A stretch of DNA of 56,157 nt from Rickettsia typhi (GCA_945865905.1 CAMBFC010000008.1:1-56157); one strand, 5' to 3'. Positions 45,750-54,721 are shown, numbered from the stretch's first letter. Program-made: numbers and translations. Notes: a model not told the origin generated them from the sequence alone.

Positions 45750-46838
45750 ATGAACTATATCATACCATTACTTCCGCTTAATAATGATTTTGACTTAAAA
45801 CCAATTCTAAAAAAACTTACCAAGGCACATCGTGCCCTAGCCGAACTCAAAGGCGTTGCCGCGATTATTCCTAACCAAGATATTTTACTTAATACCTTAT
45901 CTCTGCAAGAAGCAAAAGACAGTTCGGCAATTGAAAATATTATAACCACTGATGATGAGTTATACAAAAGCGACGCGATAACTCAAAGCTTTGCCAGCGT
46001 AGCAGCAAAAGAAGTTTATAACTATGTTGCGGCTTTAAAAAATGGTTTTGAAAAAGTTAAACAAACAGAATTACTAACCAACAATCATATTTTAGAAATC
46101 CAAGCAAGACTAGAAGAAAATAAAGCGGGCTTTAGAAAATTACCCGGAACTGCTTTAAAAAATGATAAAACTGGAGAAATCGTTTACACTCCGCCACAAG
46201 ATATAGCCCAGATTCAAGATCTAATGTCTAACTTAGAAAAATTTCTTAACGATAACGAAATTTCCGATTTAGACCCACTAATTAAAATGGCAATAATTCA
46301 TCATCAATTTGAAAGTATTCACCCTTTTTACGATGGCAATGGCAGAACCGGCAGAATTATCAACGTTTTATATCTCGTGAAACAGGGCCTACTTAACAGT
46401 CCAGTGCTTTATTTATCGCGCTACATCAATCAAAATAAATCAGACTATTATCGCCTTCTGCAAAAAGTGCGCGATAATAATTCTTGGGAAGAATGGGTGA
46501 GTTTTATTTTAGATGGCGTAGAACAAACTTCGCGCCAAACCACCTATTTGATACATGGCATGAAAGATTTGATGCAAAATCATAAGCAAAAAATAAGAAG
46601 TGAATTACCTAAAATTTATAGCCAAGATTTGATTAATGTAGTTTTTGGCCATCCTTACACCAAAATAGATTTTGTTATGAGAGAAATTGGCGTTAGTCGC
46701 CTGACGGCAAGTCGCTATTTAAAAGAGCTGGTGCGTATTGGATTAATGAAGGAAGAAAAGAAGGGACGCGATAATTATTATATCAATATTGAGCTTTTTA
46801 GCTTGTTGAGCAATCCTAACAGTTATAATTTAGGGTAG
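45750..46838 (+). CDS. Class II Fic protein with C-terminal winged helix
   Basis: Fic enzymes transfer AMP (or related groups) from nucleotides onto target proteins. The 362-residue product has a Fic N-terminal domain, the inhibitory motif SxxxEN at Ser58-Glu62-Asn63 (KDSSAIENI) that places it in class II (self-inhibiting), and the catalytic HPFYDGNGRTGR at His191 to Arg202. A C-terminal winged-helix part (about 300-345, MREIGVSRLTASRYLKEL) follows, as in many self-contained Fic regulators. Both active-site and inhibitory residues are intact. It starts 51 bases after proS and sits between proS-derived repeats, with a palindrome at its end. Confidence 0.92.
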   Translation: MNYIIPLLPLNNDFDLKPILKKLTKAHRALAELKGVAAIIPNQDILLNTLSLQEAKDSSAIENIITTDDELYKSDAITQSFASVAAKEVYNYVAALKNGFEKVKQTELLTNNHILEIQARLEENKAGFRKLPGTALKNDKTGEIVYTPPQDIAQIQDLMSNLEKFLNDNEISDLDPLIKMAIIHHQFESIHPFYDGNGRTGRIINVLYLVKQGLLNSPVLYLSRYINQNKSDYYRLLQKVRDNNSWEEWVSFILDGVEQTSRQTTYLIHGMKDLMQNHKQKIRSELPKIYSQDLINVVFGHPYTKIDFVMREIGVSRLTASRYLKELVRIGLMKEEKKGRDNYYINIELFSLLSNPNSYNLG

Positions 46839-46911
46839 TTTTCTATACATATTTTTCTAATATGTATAGAAAACTAGCTTTTTCTATACATATTAGAAAA
46901 ATATGTATAGA
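46839..46911. repeat. Paired palindromes in inverted orientation
   Basis: A 29-base near-palindrome (46842-46870, core TCTATACATA...TATGTATAGA) is followed after 12 bases by its exact reverse complement (46883-46911). Each half can fold on itself and the whole can form one long hairpin or cruciform. It begins right after the fic stop codon and ends exactly at the first base of the proS repeat. It may terminate transcription of fic, or mark the end of a mobile segment, like the palindromic repeats found in Rickettsiales genomes. Confidence 0.7.
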
Positions 46912-46951
46912 GGCGCAGCTAACGGCGCAGTAGAAATAAAAAATCGCGCCA
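46911..46951 (+). repeat. proS 3'-end direct repeat, right copy
   Basis: Forty-one bases match 45620-45660 with five mismatches. The reading frame is kept and gives GAANGAVEIKNRA, then continues as KKAAPPKQTSR to a TGA/TAA-type end. It is a displaced copy of the proS end with no start of its own. Confidence 0.8.
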
Positions 46952-46988
46952 AAAAAGCAGCGCCTCCAAAGCAAACCTCAAGATAAAT

Positions 46989-47249
46989 CTACCGATAATA
47001 ATACCGACACTGCAAAATTACCACATTACCACATTTATCAGTTCGATAAACCAGCCGATTATCCCCAGTAATTCTGCGCGACCAACATCCAGATAAATTA
47101 TATTTTAAAGGTTCGGATTTGCCAATGCCAGCAAAGGGATTAAGCCTTATACTATCTAGCAATTCTTTAATTCTTTTCACAACTTTCACATCATTTTTTT
47201 GCCAAAATTTTAAATCATCGGCAGCAATTTTTGTCCATTTAATTTCCAT
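46989..47249 (-). CDS. yoeB: YoeB toxin
   Basis: YoeB is a ribosome-dependent mRNA interferase. The 86 residues align along their whole length with the family: IKWTKIAADDLKFWQKND, ELLDSIRLNPFAGIGKSEPL, LSGCWSRRITGDNRLVYR and the C-terminal CRYYYR. The catalytic and RNA-contact residues (Glu, Arg, His/Tyr near the C-terminus) look intact, except that the usual final His-Tyr is Tyr-Tyr. The antitoxin gene ends two bases upstream. Toxicity would depend on the state of that antitoxin. Confidence 0.92.
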   Translation of the reverse strand: MEIKWTKIAADDLKFWQKNDVKVVKRIKELLDSIRLNPFAGIGKSEPLKYNLSGCWSRRITGDNRLVYRTDKCGNVVILQCRYYYR

Positions 47250-47251
47250 GG

Positions 47252-47503
47252 CTAAATATTTACTTTTACATATTTGCCATCACGATCTTGTTGCAATGCT
47301 TCATTTAAGCGGCGTGAATTTATTGGATTTGATAATAAATGGAGAGTTTCTATTAGCGATTCATAGTCATCGCGCGCAATCATTACAACATCAGAATGTT
47401 GTTTGCGCGTAATAAAAAATGTTTCTTTACTTAATTCTATTTTACTTAGAACAGAGCTAAGATTTTGTCGCAAAGATTTCTAGGTTATTGTTTCTGTTGC
47501 CAT
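47252..47503 (-). pseudogene. yefM: YefM-type antitoxin with an in-frame stop at codon 8
   Basis: YefM neutralises YoeB and represses the operon. Reading from ATG 47503 gives MATETIT, then TAG (47482-47480), then KSLRQNLSSVLSKIE and the rest of an intact antitoxin to 47252. YefM homologues have Tyr or Ser at this point (ITYSEARQNL type), so the TAG looks like a nonsense change of a Tyr codon. A TTG at 47473 could start a shorter form of 73 residues beginning with RQNL, lacking the first DNA-contact strand. Either the module survives by internal initiation or suppression, or the antitoxin is impaired while YoeB is intact. Confidence 0.75.
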
Positions 47504-47520
47504 TTTATTGGTGCAATTAG

Positions 47521-47564
47521 ATAATATTATATGTACATAATAGCTGTACATGTAATATTATCAA
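47521..47564 (-). promoter_or_regulatory. yefM-yoeB promoter with YefM operator
   Basis: Two TGTACA hexamers (47532-47537, 47545-47550), the known YefM recognition core, lie in a 41-base inverted repeat (arms 47521-47537 and 47545-47561, one mismatch). On the minus strand TTGATA (47564-47559) and TATTAT (47542-47537) form a promoter with a 16-base spacer overlapping the operator. This is autoregulation as in E. coli yefM-yoeB. Confidence 0.75.
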
Positions 47565-47662
47565 GCATTTGCTTTTTAATTGAAGAATCTTTTACAAAAA
47601 TTTCTCTACCCACAAAACTAAACCGGCTTTAAGTTTCTAATGCTAAATAAGTTTTTGGATTA

Positions 47663-48158
47663 CTACAAATCCTCAATCCTAAACTCACTATAACCCTCAT
47701 AATAATAACTAACATCAATACCTTTCATAAAAATTTCGCGATCATTTATCTTATCAGTTAGCGCCCCTTTAAGAAGATATTTTATCTCAATATCTTTAAC
47801 CGTGCTCCGCTCCATCGCCGTTAAATAATCAGATTTATCAACAACATTCCAATCAATTATTTGCCCAACCTCTTTTTTTAACATCAAATCTAGCCATATG
47901 CGCGTAGCACGCCCGTTGCCTTCGCGAAACAGATGAGCAATATTCATTTCTACATATTTTTCGATAATCTCGTCAAAATTACTTTGTGGCATTTTAGTAA
48001 TATGTTTGAGAGACTGCTCTAGATACATCAGCGGCACAAAACGAAAATTTCCTTTCGCAATATTCAAAGAGTTGTTTGGCTTTTTGCTTGCTAATTTTTT
48101 CTTCTGCCTTGTTGAGCTCAAGTTGGTTTGTAATGTTTAATTTATTTAGCAAAAGCAT
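47663..48158 (-). pseudogene. Class III Fic gene, internally deleted and frameshifted
   Basis: From ATG 48158 (after a strong AAGGAGG) the frame reads LLLNKLNITNQLEL to KAKQLFE, then shifts; the rest continues in another frame as LNIAKGNFRFVPLMYLE to 47663. Compared with NmFic-type class III Fic proteins, about 35 residues including the segment before the NI(A/S)KG strand are missing at the junction. The rest keeps the catalytic HLFREGNGRATR (usually HPF) and the C-terminal inhibitory SYYYEG. As it stands it cannot make a full Fic domain, though the 3' frame alone could be translated from an internal start. Confidence 0.85.
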
Positions 48159-48168
48159 TTTACCCTCC

Positions 48169-48266
48169 TTATAAGATATCATTTATTAGCTCTTCAAAAT
48201 CACCCCAATCAATGCCAAAACTTCAACTATTTTATCCTTATCTATTTTTATAATCAGTTTAGCCTT
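48169..48266 (-). pseudogene. Remnant of a small gene coupled to the fic pseudogene
   Basis: Directly after the giant gene's stop, the frame reads AKLIIKIDKDKIVEV, then, in a shifted frame, GIDWGDFEELINDIL to a TAA at 48171-48169. One extra T in the TTTT run would join both halves. The TAA overlaps the AAGGAGG of the fic pseudogene, typical of coupled genes. The N-terminus is missing and I do not recognise the family; it may be an accessory or antitoxin partner of the Fic gene. Confidence 0.45.
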
Positions 48267-51200
48267 TTATTTAGCGCGCGCTCTGCCACCGGCCAAAACA
48301 ACCGCATCAGCAGAAGAAGGGCTAGATTTTGGCTTCGCCAGATCGTTATATGTATTCACATAATCTAGCAAAGAAAGGCCTGTTTTTTTAAGAATAGTTT
48401 TGCCTGTATAAGTGCCCTTATAAATTAAACCAGCAATTTCCTTAGATTTACCACCTTGTCTAGGATTATACTTTTCACCTTCAGCTCCTAACAAACCCTT
48501 AAGTGTGTTTATACATTGCTGCGCTCCTTTTTTATCTTGTTTAGTCATTTTGCATTCTGCATGATTTATAAGCTCAGCTATAGAATTTATAATCTCAAAA
48601 CTTACCGTTACACTTTCTACACCACCATTATCCACTTGGCGCTTAGTATAAAGATTTTGTGATGTGCTTGCAGCCCCCCACATCGTTGTGATATACTCAG
48701 CCTCGCCCCATATCGTTCTATTTTTCTTCGCTGATGAAGGGGTTTTTGCTTTCGGATCACCACCCACTGCGGCGGTTATTGCATCAGTTGGCACGGCAGC
48801 AGAATATTTGGTGGCATCAAGTGCTTTCATCTGTGCAAATACTTCTTTTTCTGATTCAAGCGCCGCTCTTTCTTTCGCAAGCTTCTTCTCTTGATCCAAG
48901 ACAGCATCTCCTCTTACTGCAAACTCATCTCGTTGCCTTTGCAACCCAGCTTGTTGATAACGCAATGCCTCAGTATCGCTTGCTAATTTGGCTTGCTGTG
49001 CCTGTAGCAACAAATTTATCGCATTATCTAAATTTAAGAATTTCTCCTCGTCTTTGCCATCATTAGGTGGAGCAAAATTTGACCCATCAGCAGAAATTGC
49101 AATCTGAATCGAATTATTTTCTTTAAGGGTAAAAATTCCTACAAACCCACCATCTTGATTTTCTACATAAATAACATGGCCATTCTGATAGTTTATTTTT
49201 TTTGGATAACCATCACCATCAACACCTGCGTCCACTAGCATCTTCAACCTACCATCCAAATTTTGCAACCGACCCATATAGGTTTGCTCCTGCGCAGATA
49301 GCCTCTCGATTGCTGTATCGGCTAGAGTGGCGACAGCTGGTTGCGATAACCGCTCTCCCCCAGCTTGCGCTGTTTCTACAACACCTTCATTACCAGCAGC
49401 CAATGCTAGTTTTGCCGTTATAATTGCTAATTGCAACTGCTTCTCTAGCCTTTCAATCGGTTCTAATTTCAACTGATTATCTATCTTTAGATTCTGCAGC
49501 TTAGGATCTAGATTGGGTATCGCAGCCAACGGCACCACGAGTGTCTCTGGTCTTGTTAATGTATCCAATTTTTGTTGCAGATCTCTTTCTTTTCCGACAG
49601 ATTCTTTAAGCTGTATTTCTAATTCTGCAAGCCGCCTATCCTTATCAGTTAGAACTTTATACCTATCCTCAGTCAACTGAGTTTGAAGATTGCTAATTGT
49701 AGCATCTTTCTCTGCAAGCCCTACAGTATTAACTTGCAACGCCCGTACCTTATTCAATAGTGCCTCATCATCATTATTATCAGCGCCAACAGCAGCACTA
49801 ACGCTAGACGGATGTAATGCTAATATTTCTATGGCTTCAGCTAGTTTTGTCTGTAGCGCCTGAACAGTGTTAACGGGATTTAATAAAATTTCATACCCAT
49901 AATTTTTCCGCCCCCTAAAAAGATTAGCAAAAGCCTTTGTTCTTTCTTTAATTTTGCTAAATAGCGAATTTTTACTTTTCACATCACCACCTCCAAGATC
50001 TCCAAGGCTATCTACAACATCTTTTAGTATTGCAACTGCTGGATGTTTATCTAGCCCTGATACCATTTTTTCAAGATCGCTTCTAAGTTTAGCAAGTGTG
50101 TCAAGGGCTGTTTGTCTTTCTTGTTGCGCTACTAGTAAAGCAGAGTTATCTGCTGGCAGTGCCACTGGCAAAGTAGGGGCTATCCGCTTTAGATCAGTAA
50201 GTTCTTGAGCTATAGTCTTAGCAGCTTTCCTCTCTTGTAGTAATTGAGTTTCTAATATTTTAATATTTTCTTCTCTTTTATATCTTGCATATGATTCTTG
50301 TTCCAACTGCTCTTCTTTGAACACCATATTCCTCTTAAAAACTAGACTGTCTTCAGTAGATTTTGCTTGTTCCCTAAGAAGGAGCTGCTCTGCTTCAGCA
50401 AGCTGCACTTTTAATTGATGTATTTCATCTTCAGCACTCTTATCACCCGCCACCACACCAACTTCTTTACCATCAATCTTCGATTTTAACAAATCAATCA
50501 CTACCTGTTGCGATGCTGCTTGTGTTTTTTCAACACCAAGTTTTGTCTGAAGAGCTAATACGCTCTCACTAGAATCATTCGCCCTAGCTCTCAAGTTCTT
50601 ATTTTCTTCCATCAATCTTGTGTTTGCAAGGCTAGAATCATGATCTTGCTTGCTAAGCTTAGCTATCTCTTCATCTCTTTGAGCACTTAATCTTGCTACA
50701 TCCAACGCTTTCAGCACTTCCGACTCCTGAAGCTTAGTAAGCTGCATCTCGAGCTCTGTATTTTTCTCCGTAGTTTCCCTAAGCACATTCATCTGTTGTG
50801 CAAGACAAGACAATAATTCATCTGTTGTTTTATTGGTAGTTTGTGGCTGAGACCTTGCTGTAACGGGATCATCTGAAATTATCCGCAACGATACTGCCTG
50901 AAGATCCCTCTGAAGACTCAGATTGTCTTCTATTAATTTCTGCATCTTCGTCGCATCAAATTGGCTACTTGCAGGTTTTGGCGCCTCTTTATTAGTAGGA
51001 GAGAAAATACTAAGTATCTTCTTTTTAGGGGTGGCTATTGGCACAATAGCTAATGCCTCTATTCTTTTTTTATCTAGCTCTGAGACAGCTTTAAGATTAT
51101 CAATTATCTTCTGTAAAATCCTAATCTTTTCATCCTTAGGATCTTCTACTACCCCAGCTATATCAACATATTCTCCTTTATTTACTGAATACGCCGCAGA

Positions 51201-54200
51201 TATACTAAGATATTCTGAGCCTTCTGCAGACGCGATACCATCATCTGCAGCAACTCGCGCCGCTGGATTGCTTTCCAACGCCCCCGCCAATAAATCTTTA
51301 ATAGCTTGAAGCTCTGCTATCGCTTTATCCCTTGCTTCGCCAACCGAATCTTTGTAACTATTCACAGTAGCAATCTTATCTTTTTCTGCCTGCAAAGCCT
51401 CTTCCTTCTCTTGAAGTTTTTGTAACGTATTTTTATTAGCTATTGTCAAAGTATTGAATGCTGTGGTTTTAGTTTTCAAAGACTCTTCCGCCTCAGCTAA
51501 TAATTTTTTCAACTGCCCAACTGAATCTTCTAGCTGCGCTTTTTCCGCTTTCCACTTCGCAAGATCTGCTTCATATTTTGTCGTCGCATCTTGTAGTGAT
51601 TTTTCATCTGTTATAGCTTTCAGAACTGCTATATCTCTTTCCGCTGTCAGCTTAGTGTTTTCAGTCTTTGCCTCTGTAGCTTTTTGATGCAAAGTATTAA
51701 CTTGTACAGACAACGCCTCTTGAGCAGCGGTATTACCGCCACCTACCCGAGTCAAGGAGTCAGAATATTCCAACTCCTTCTTCTTAAACTCTTCATCCTT
51801 ATCTATAATCACCTTCTTTAAGGCTTCCTTATTTAGCTTTAATCGATCAATTTGTAAGACTCGTTCCTCCTTATTTTTCTTAAGCCCCTCAATCTCTTCC
51901 GATCGAACTCTTAACAACTCTTCTTGAGCTTTATTTTTTACACTGAACTCTTCCAAACTAGCATTAAGGGCATCTTTTGCTGTTAGCAACCATTCTCGTT
52001 CTTGTTTTAAGGCTAAATTCTCTTGCTGAAGAGTGCTTATGAAACTATCTTTAGTGGACATCTCAGCTCTCAGACTTGCAATCTCAGTTGTCCGCTCTAC
52101 ACCTTTCGCTTCTAATTCTAGAATCTTTTTAGCGCTAGCTTTCGCTGCATTCTCTAACTGAGCTATTTTTACTCTTTGCTTGTCATTTGAATCATTTGCC
52201 TGTTTCAAACTTTGTTCCAAAGTTTGAATTTTATTTTCTGAAGTATTTATTCTAAGAATATTCAACTGCGCGGCTTCTTCTAATTCCCTTATTTTCTCTT
52301 CCGCCCGCCTTAACTTCTCCGTCTCTTGAATAAGGAGATCCTCCTTCTCCGCTACTTTTTTAGCAGCACTACCGACCCTATTAGTCTGTTCTGTCTGCGC
52401 ATTTTTAAGAGTAGCTGTGGCCTCAGCAATCTGTGCTCGTATTCTTGCTAATTCTTCCTCAAGTAACGCCCTCCCCCCCCTCTCACTTGAAAGATTTAAA
52501 GTTATTTTGTATTTGAGCAGTTCATTTTCTGCTAACTGTTGTTTAAATTTCGTTTGTATCTTCTCAAGACGAGTCATTAATGATAAAAGAATGCCTACAC
52601 TCTTATCAGTGGCTTTAAAAGAATAAACATCTTCAATCCCAGCGATTTGCTCAAAAGCAGCAACCTTATCATGAAAAACACGAAGTGTTTGCTTAGTTTC
52701 TGTATATTTTGCCTTCTGAACAAGCAGCTCTGCCTCTTGCGCATCTTTTTCAGTTCGTATTATTGCTAGCTCTGCAGCATGTCGACTTACTAACTCGAGA
52801 AATTTAGGATCGCTATATATCCCTTTTTGCAACAATTCATTTCGCTTTAGTGCCTCCGCTAAATCATTCTGTGCCTGAAGCAACTGCTCCTGAAGTACTG
52901 TCAAATTATCACCAGCAGGATCTCCTACTTTTGCAGCGCCTTGATCAGGAGACTTGGCCTTCTTAGCTTCCTCGAGTTGAAGCGATAAGTCTTTCACTTG
53001 CTCTTCTAAGGCTGCAATAGCTAGAGACCCTGTGATTTCGTCCAAAAGATTACTTTCGACAACAGCCTCTGGACTAGCTCCTCTCATGTTTGCAATCTCT
53101 GCTTTGTACTCTTCTCGCAATCTTTCTCGCAGCTCTAGTAATTCTTTCGTATGCCGTGCTGTAAGCTCTGTTATCTCAAGCTCTTTCTGCTGGAACAGAA
53201 ATAGCGAGCTCGCCAACTCACTTTGATGAATAATTTTTATCTGTCCAGCTTCGAGAACCAATTCAACATTCCTTTTCGCAAGATCTTCGAGCGACCATCT
53301 TAGGCTCTCATTTTCTAACCGAAATTCTGCTGCATCACCTGCTTCACTAGCACCTATTGCTTGCGCTTTTGCAAGGGCTTTTGCTGATTCATCCTGCACA
53401 ATCTTCAGCATTGCATCATGGTCTTCTTTCTGAATCTTCAATGCCGCCTCATGCTTAGCCTTCAAATCATGAATGGTTTTCCTTAAAAGAGTATTATTCC
53501 CCTCTAAAGCTTTGATCCGTTCATCGCGCACACCCTCTTCCACTTCACTTAATTCAAGCGTATCATTTAGTGTTTTTATATTTCTATTTAAAAAAACCAT
53601 CCCCTTCTTCAGCTCTTCCTCACGATTTGCGCCCTCTAGCGCTAAAGCAAGTGCGCCCTCTAAGTACTTTATATGCTCCTCAGCCTTACTCAATTCTTCC
53701 GCCAAATGTTGAGAACCTGTAGAAATTTTAACATTAATATCCTCTTTGTGGGCTACACCTTTGTCGTTGCCGGAAGTAGGCAAAAGATGAGCCGATAAAG
53801 AGAGATATTTTCGTTTAGATTGTTCTAGTTCATCTGTTAAGGCCTCTATTTTTAAGTCATATTCAATTATTGTAGTCATCGATTGTGTGGCATATCCACT
53901 CAATTTCTCATTATCCTCTTGCAACTTTTTCAACTGCTCTCTCAATTCATCATTCTCTATTTTCAATCTCTCCAATTCAGCATTATCTTGGACTTGGCGA
54001 CTCTCAGGGGTATAAGTTTCTGGCAGAGCTGCAAAATGCTTGGAGAAACCTGGTATGGCTGGAGTAGAAAAAGCGAGCGGGCTTTCTACTGGCTTTGCCA
54101 TATTTCTTAATGCAGATGCCCCAACACCCACTTTTCCAAGTAATAATGGCGTACTATAACTACTACTTGCACCCTCACTTGCGAAGATTGGCAGAAGCTT

Positions 54201-54650
54201 ACCCCTGTGTTCATTAGCATTAGCATTAGCATTAACAACCACAGTAGGTATTGGAGAAACTAATGATGGAGGCGAATTCAAATCTATTATACTCTCAACG
54301 ACTGGTCGTTTCACAAGAGATGGAGCGCTCGAAGAAGGATGACTGGACGAACTACCTCCTAGCTGCGACGAGCGTAACTCGTTGTCACCTTTTATCCTAG
54401 CTGCAGCATTTTTTGCTGATTCTGCTTCTGGTAACCCAAAAACATCTTGAACAAGATTAGGATCAACAGGAGTGCTGTGACGTTCTACTGCACCCCCAGG
54501 TGTTCCTAAAATTTGCTCCTGCCTAACTGATTTATAAGCTTCAAACGCTCCCGAAGCGTTCTCAATGACTGCAGTAACCTCAGGAAAAAAACCAGGAAGA
54601 GTCCTACTCTTTAGATTTGGTAGCCCTGCTGCTCCTTCTTTCTTAGACAT
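48267..54650 (-). CDS. Giant coiled-coil protein, 2127 residues
   Basis: The product has four parts. Residues 1-230 are Ser/Pro-rich and disordered, including a NANANANE run encoded by an imperfect six-base repeat. About 230-1800 and again 1880-1960 are almost continuous heptad-rich coiled coil (Glu, Lys, Leu, Gln). A compact segment at about 1805-1880 (GHVIYVENQDGGFVGIF) may be a small globular domain. The C-terminal 155 residues (from TPSSAKKNRTIWGEAEY) form a second globular region with two Cys. There is no signal peptide, membrane helix or enzyme motif. I chose ATG 54650 because ATGGGGGGTTTTATG places a GGGGGG ribosome site before it; the ATG at 54662 is part of that site. Function is unknown; a cytoskeletal, polar or secreted effector role are all possible. 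Confidence 0.88.
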   Translation of the reverse strand: MSKKEGAAGLPNLKSRTLPGFFPEVTAVIENASGAFEAYKSVRQEQILGTPGGAVERHSTPVDPNLVQDVFGLPEAESAKNAAARIKGDNELRSSQLGGSSSSHPSSSAPSLVKRPVVESIIDLNSPPSLVSPIPTVVVNANANANEHRGKLLPIFASEGASSSYSTPLLLGKVGVGASALRNMAKPVESPLAFSTPAIPGFSKHFAALPETYTPESRQVQDNAELERLKIENDELREQLKKLQEDNEKLSGYATQSMTTIIEYDLKIEALTDELEQSKRKYLSLSAHLLPTSGNDKGVAHKEDINVKISTGSQHLAEELSKAEEHIKYLEGALALALEGANREEELKKGMVFLNRNIKTLNDTLELSEVEEGVRDERIKALEGNNTLLRKTIHDLKAKHEAALKIQKEDHDAMLKIVQDESAKALAKAQAIGASEAGDAAEFRLENESLRWSLEDLAKRNVELVLEAGQIKIIHQSELASSLFLFQQKELEITELTARHTKELLELRERLREEYKAEIANMRGASPEAVVESNLLDEITGSLAIAALEEQVKDLSLQLEEAKKAKSPDQGAAKVGDPAGDNLTVLQEQLLQAQNDLAEALKRNELLQKGIYSDPKFLELVSRHAAELAIIRTEKDAQEAELLVQKAKYTETKQTLRVFHDKVAAFEQIAGIEDVYSFKATDKSVGILLSLMTRLEKIQTKFKQQLAENELLKYKITLNLSSERGGRALLEEELARIRAQIAEATATLKNAQTEQTNRVGSAAKKVAEKEDLLIQETEKLRRAEEKIRELEEAAQLNILRINTSENKIQTLEQSLKQANDSNDKQRVKIAQLENAAKASAKKILELEAKGVERTTEIASLRAEMSTKDSFISTLQQENLALKQEREWLLTAKDALNASLEEFSVKNKAQEELLRVRSEEIEGLKKNKEERVLQIDRLKLNKEALKKVIIDKDEEFKKKELEYSDSLTRVGGGNTAAQEALSVQVNTLHQKATEAKTENTKLTAERDIAVLKAITDEKSLQDATTKYEADLAKWKAEKAQLEDSVGQLKKLLAEAEESLKTKTTAFNTLTIANKNTLQKLQEKEEALQAEKDKIATVNSYKDSVGEARDKAIAELQAIKDLLAGALESNPAARVAADDGIASAEGSEYLSISAAYSVNKGEYVDIAGVVEDPKDEKIRILQKIIDNLKAVSELDKKRIEALAIVPIATPKKKILSIFSPTNKEAPKPASSQFDATKMQKLIEDNLSLQRDLQAVSLRIISDDPVTARSQPQTTNKTTDELLSCLAQQMNVLRETTEKNTELEMQLTKLQESEVLKALDVARLSAQRDEEIAKLSKQDHDSSLANTRLMEENKNLRARANDSSESVLALQTKLGVEKTQAASQQVVIDLLKSKIDGKEVGVVAGDKSAEDEIHQLKVQLAEAEQLLLREQAKSTEDSLVFKRNMVFKEEQLEQESYARYKREENIKILETQLLQERKAAKTIAQELTDLKRIAPTLPVALPADNSALLVAQQERQTALDTLAKLRSDLEKMVSGLDKHPAVAILKDVVDSLGDLGGGDVKSKNSLFSKIKERTKAFANLFRGRKNYGYEILLNPVNTVQALQTKLAEAIEILALHPSSVSAAVGADNNDDEALLNKVRALQVNTVGLAEKDATISNLQTQLTEDRYKVLTDKDRRLAELEIQLKESVGKERDLQQKLDTLTRPETLVVPLAAIPNLDPKLQNLKIDNQLKLEPIERLEKQLQLAIITAKLALAAGNEGVVETAQAGGERLSQPAVATLADTAIERLSAQEQTYMGRLQNLDGRLKMLVDAGVDGDGYPKKINYQNGHVIYVENQDGGFVGIFTLKENNSIQIAISADGSNFAPPNDGKDEEKFLNLDNAINLLLQAQQAKLASDTEALRYQQAGLQRQRDEFAVRGDAVLDQEKKLAKERAALESEKEVFAQMKALDATKYSAAVPTDAITAAVGGDPKAKTPSSAKKNRTIWGEAEYITTMWGAASTSQNLYTKRQVDNGGVESVTVSFEIINSIAELINHAECKMTKQDKKGAQQCINTLKGLLGAEGEKYNPRQGGKSKEIAGLIYKGTYTGKTILKKTGLSLLDYVNTYNDLAKPKSSPSSADAVVLAGGRARAK

Positions 54651-54692
54651 AAAACCCCCCATTAAACTTTAAAAAACTAACCCAACCCCGCA

Positions 54693-54721
54693 ACTATACC
54701 CCATTTCACAATCTCAATCAA
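54693..54721 (-). promoter_or_regulatory. Promoter of the giant coiled-coil gene
   Basis: On the minus strand TTGATT (54721-54716) and TATAGT (54698-54693) are 17 bases apart, about 43 bases upstream of the start codon at 54650. Both are good sigma70 matches. The 54663-54834 gap holds no other clear feature; a 24-codon open tail at 54758-54829 (plus strand) is not supported as a gene. Confidence 0.6.

Noticed and set aside
54215..54240. Short tandem repeat GCATTA in the giant gene
   Set aside because: About three imperfect units encoding Asn-Ala; too short to call a repeat locus and explained by the coding sequence.
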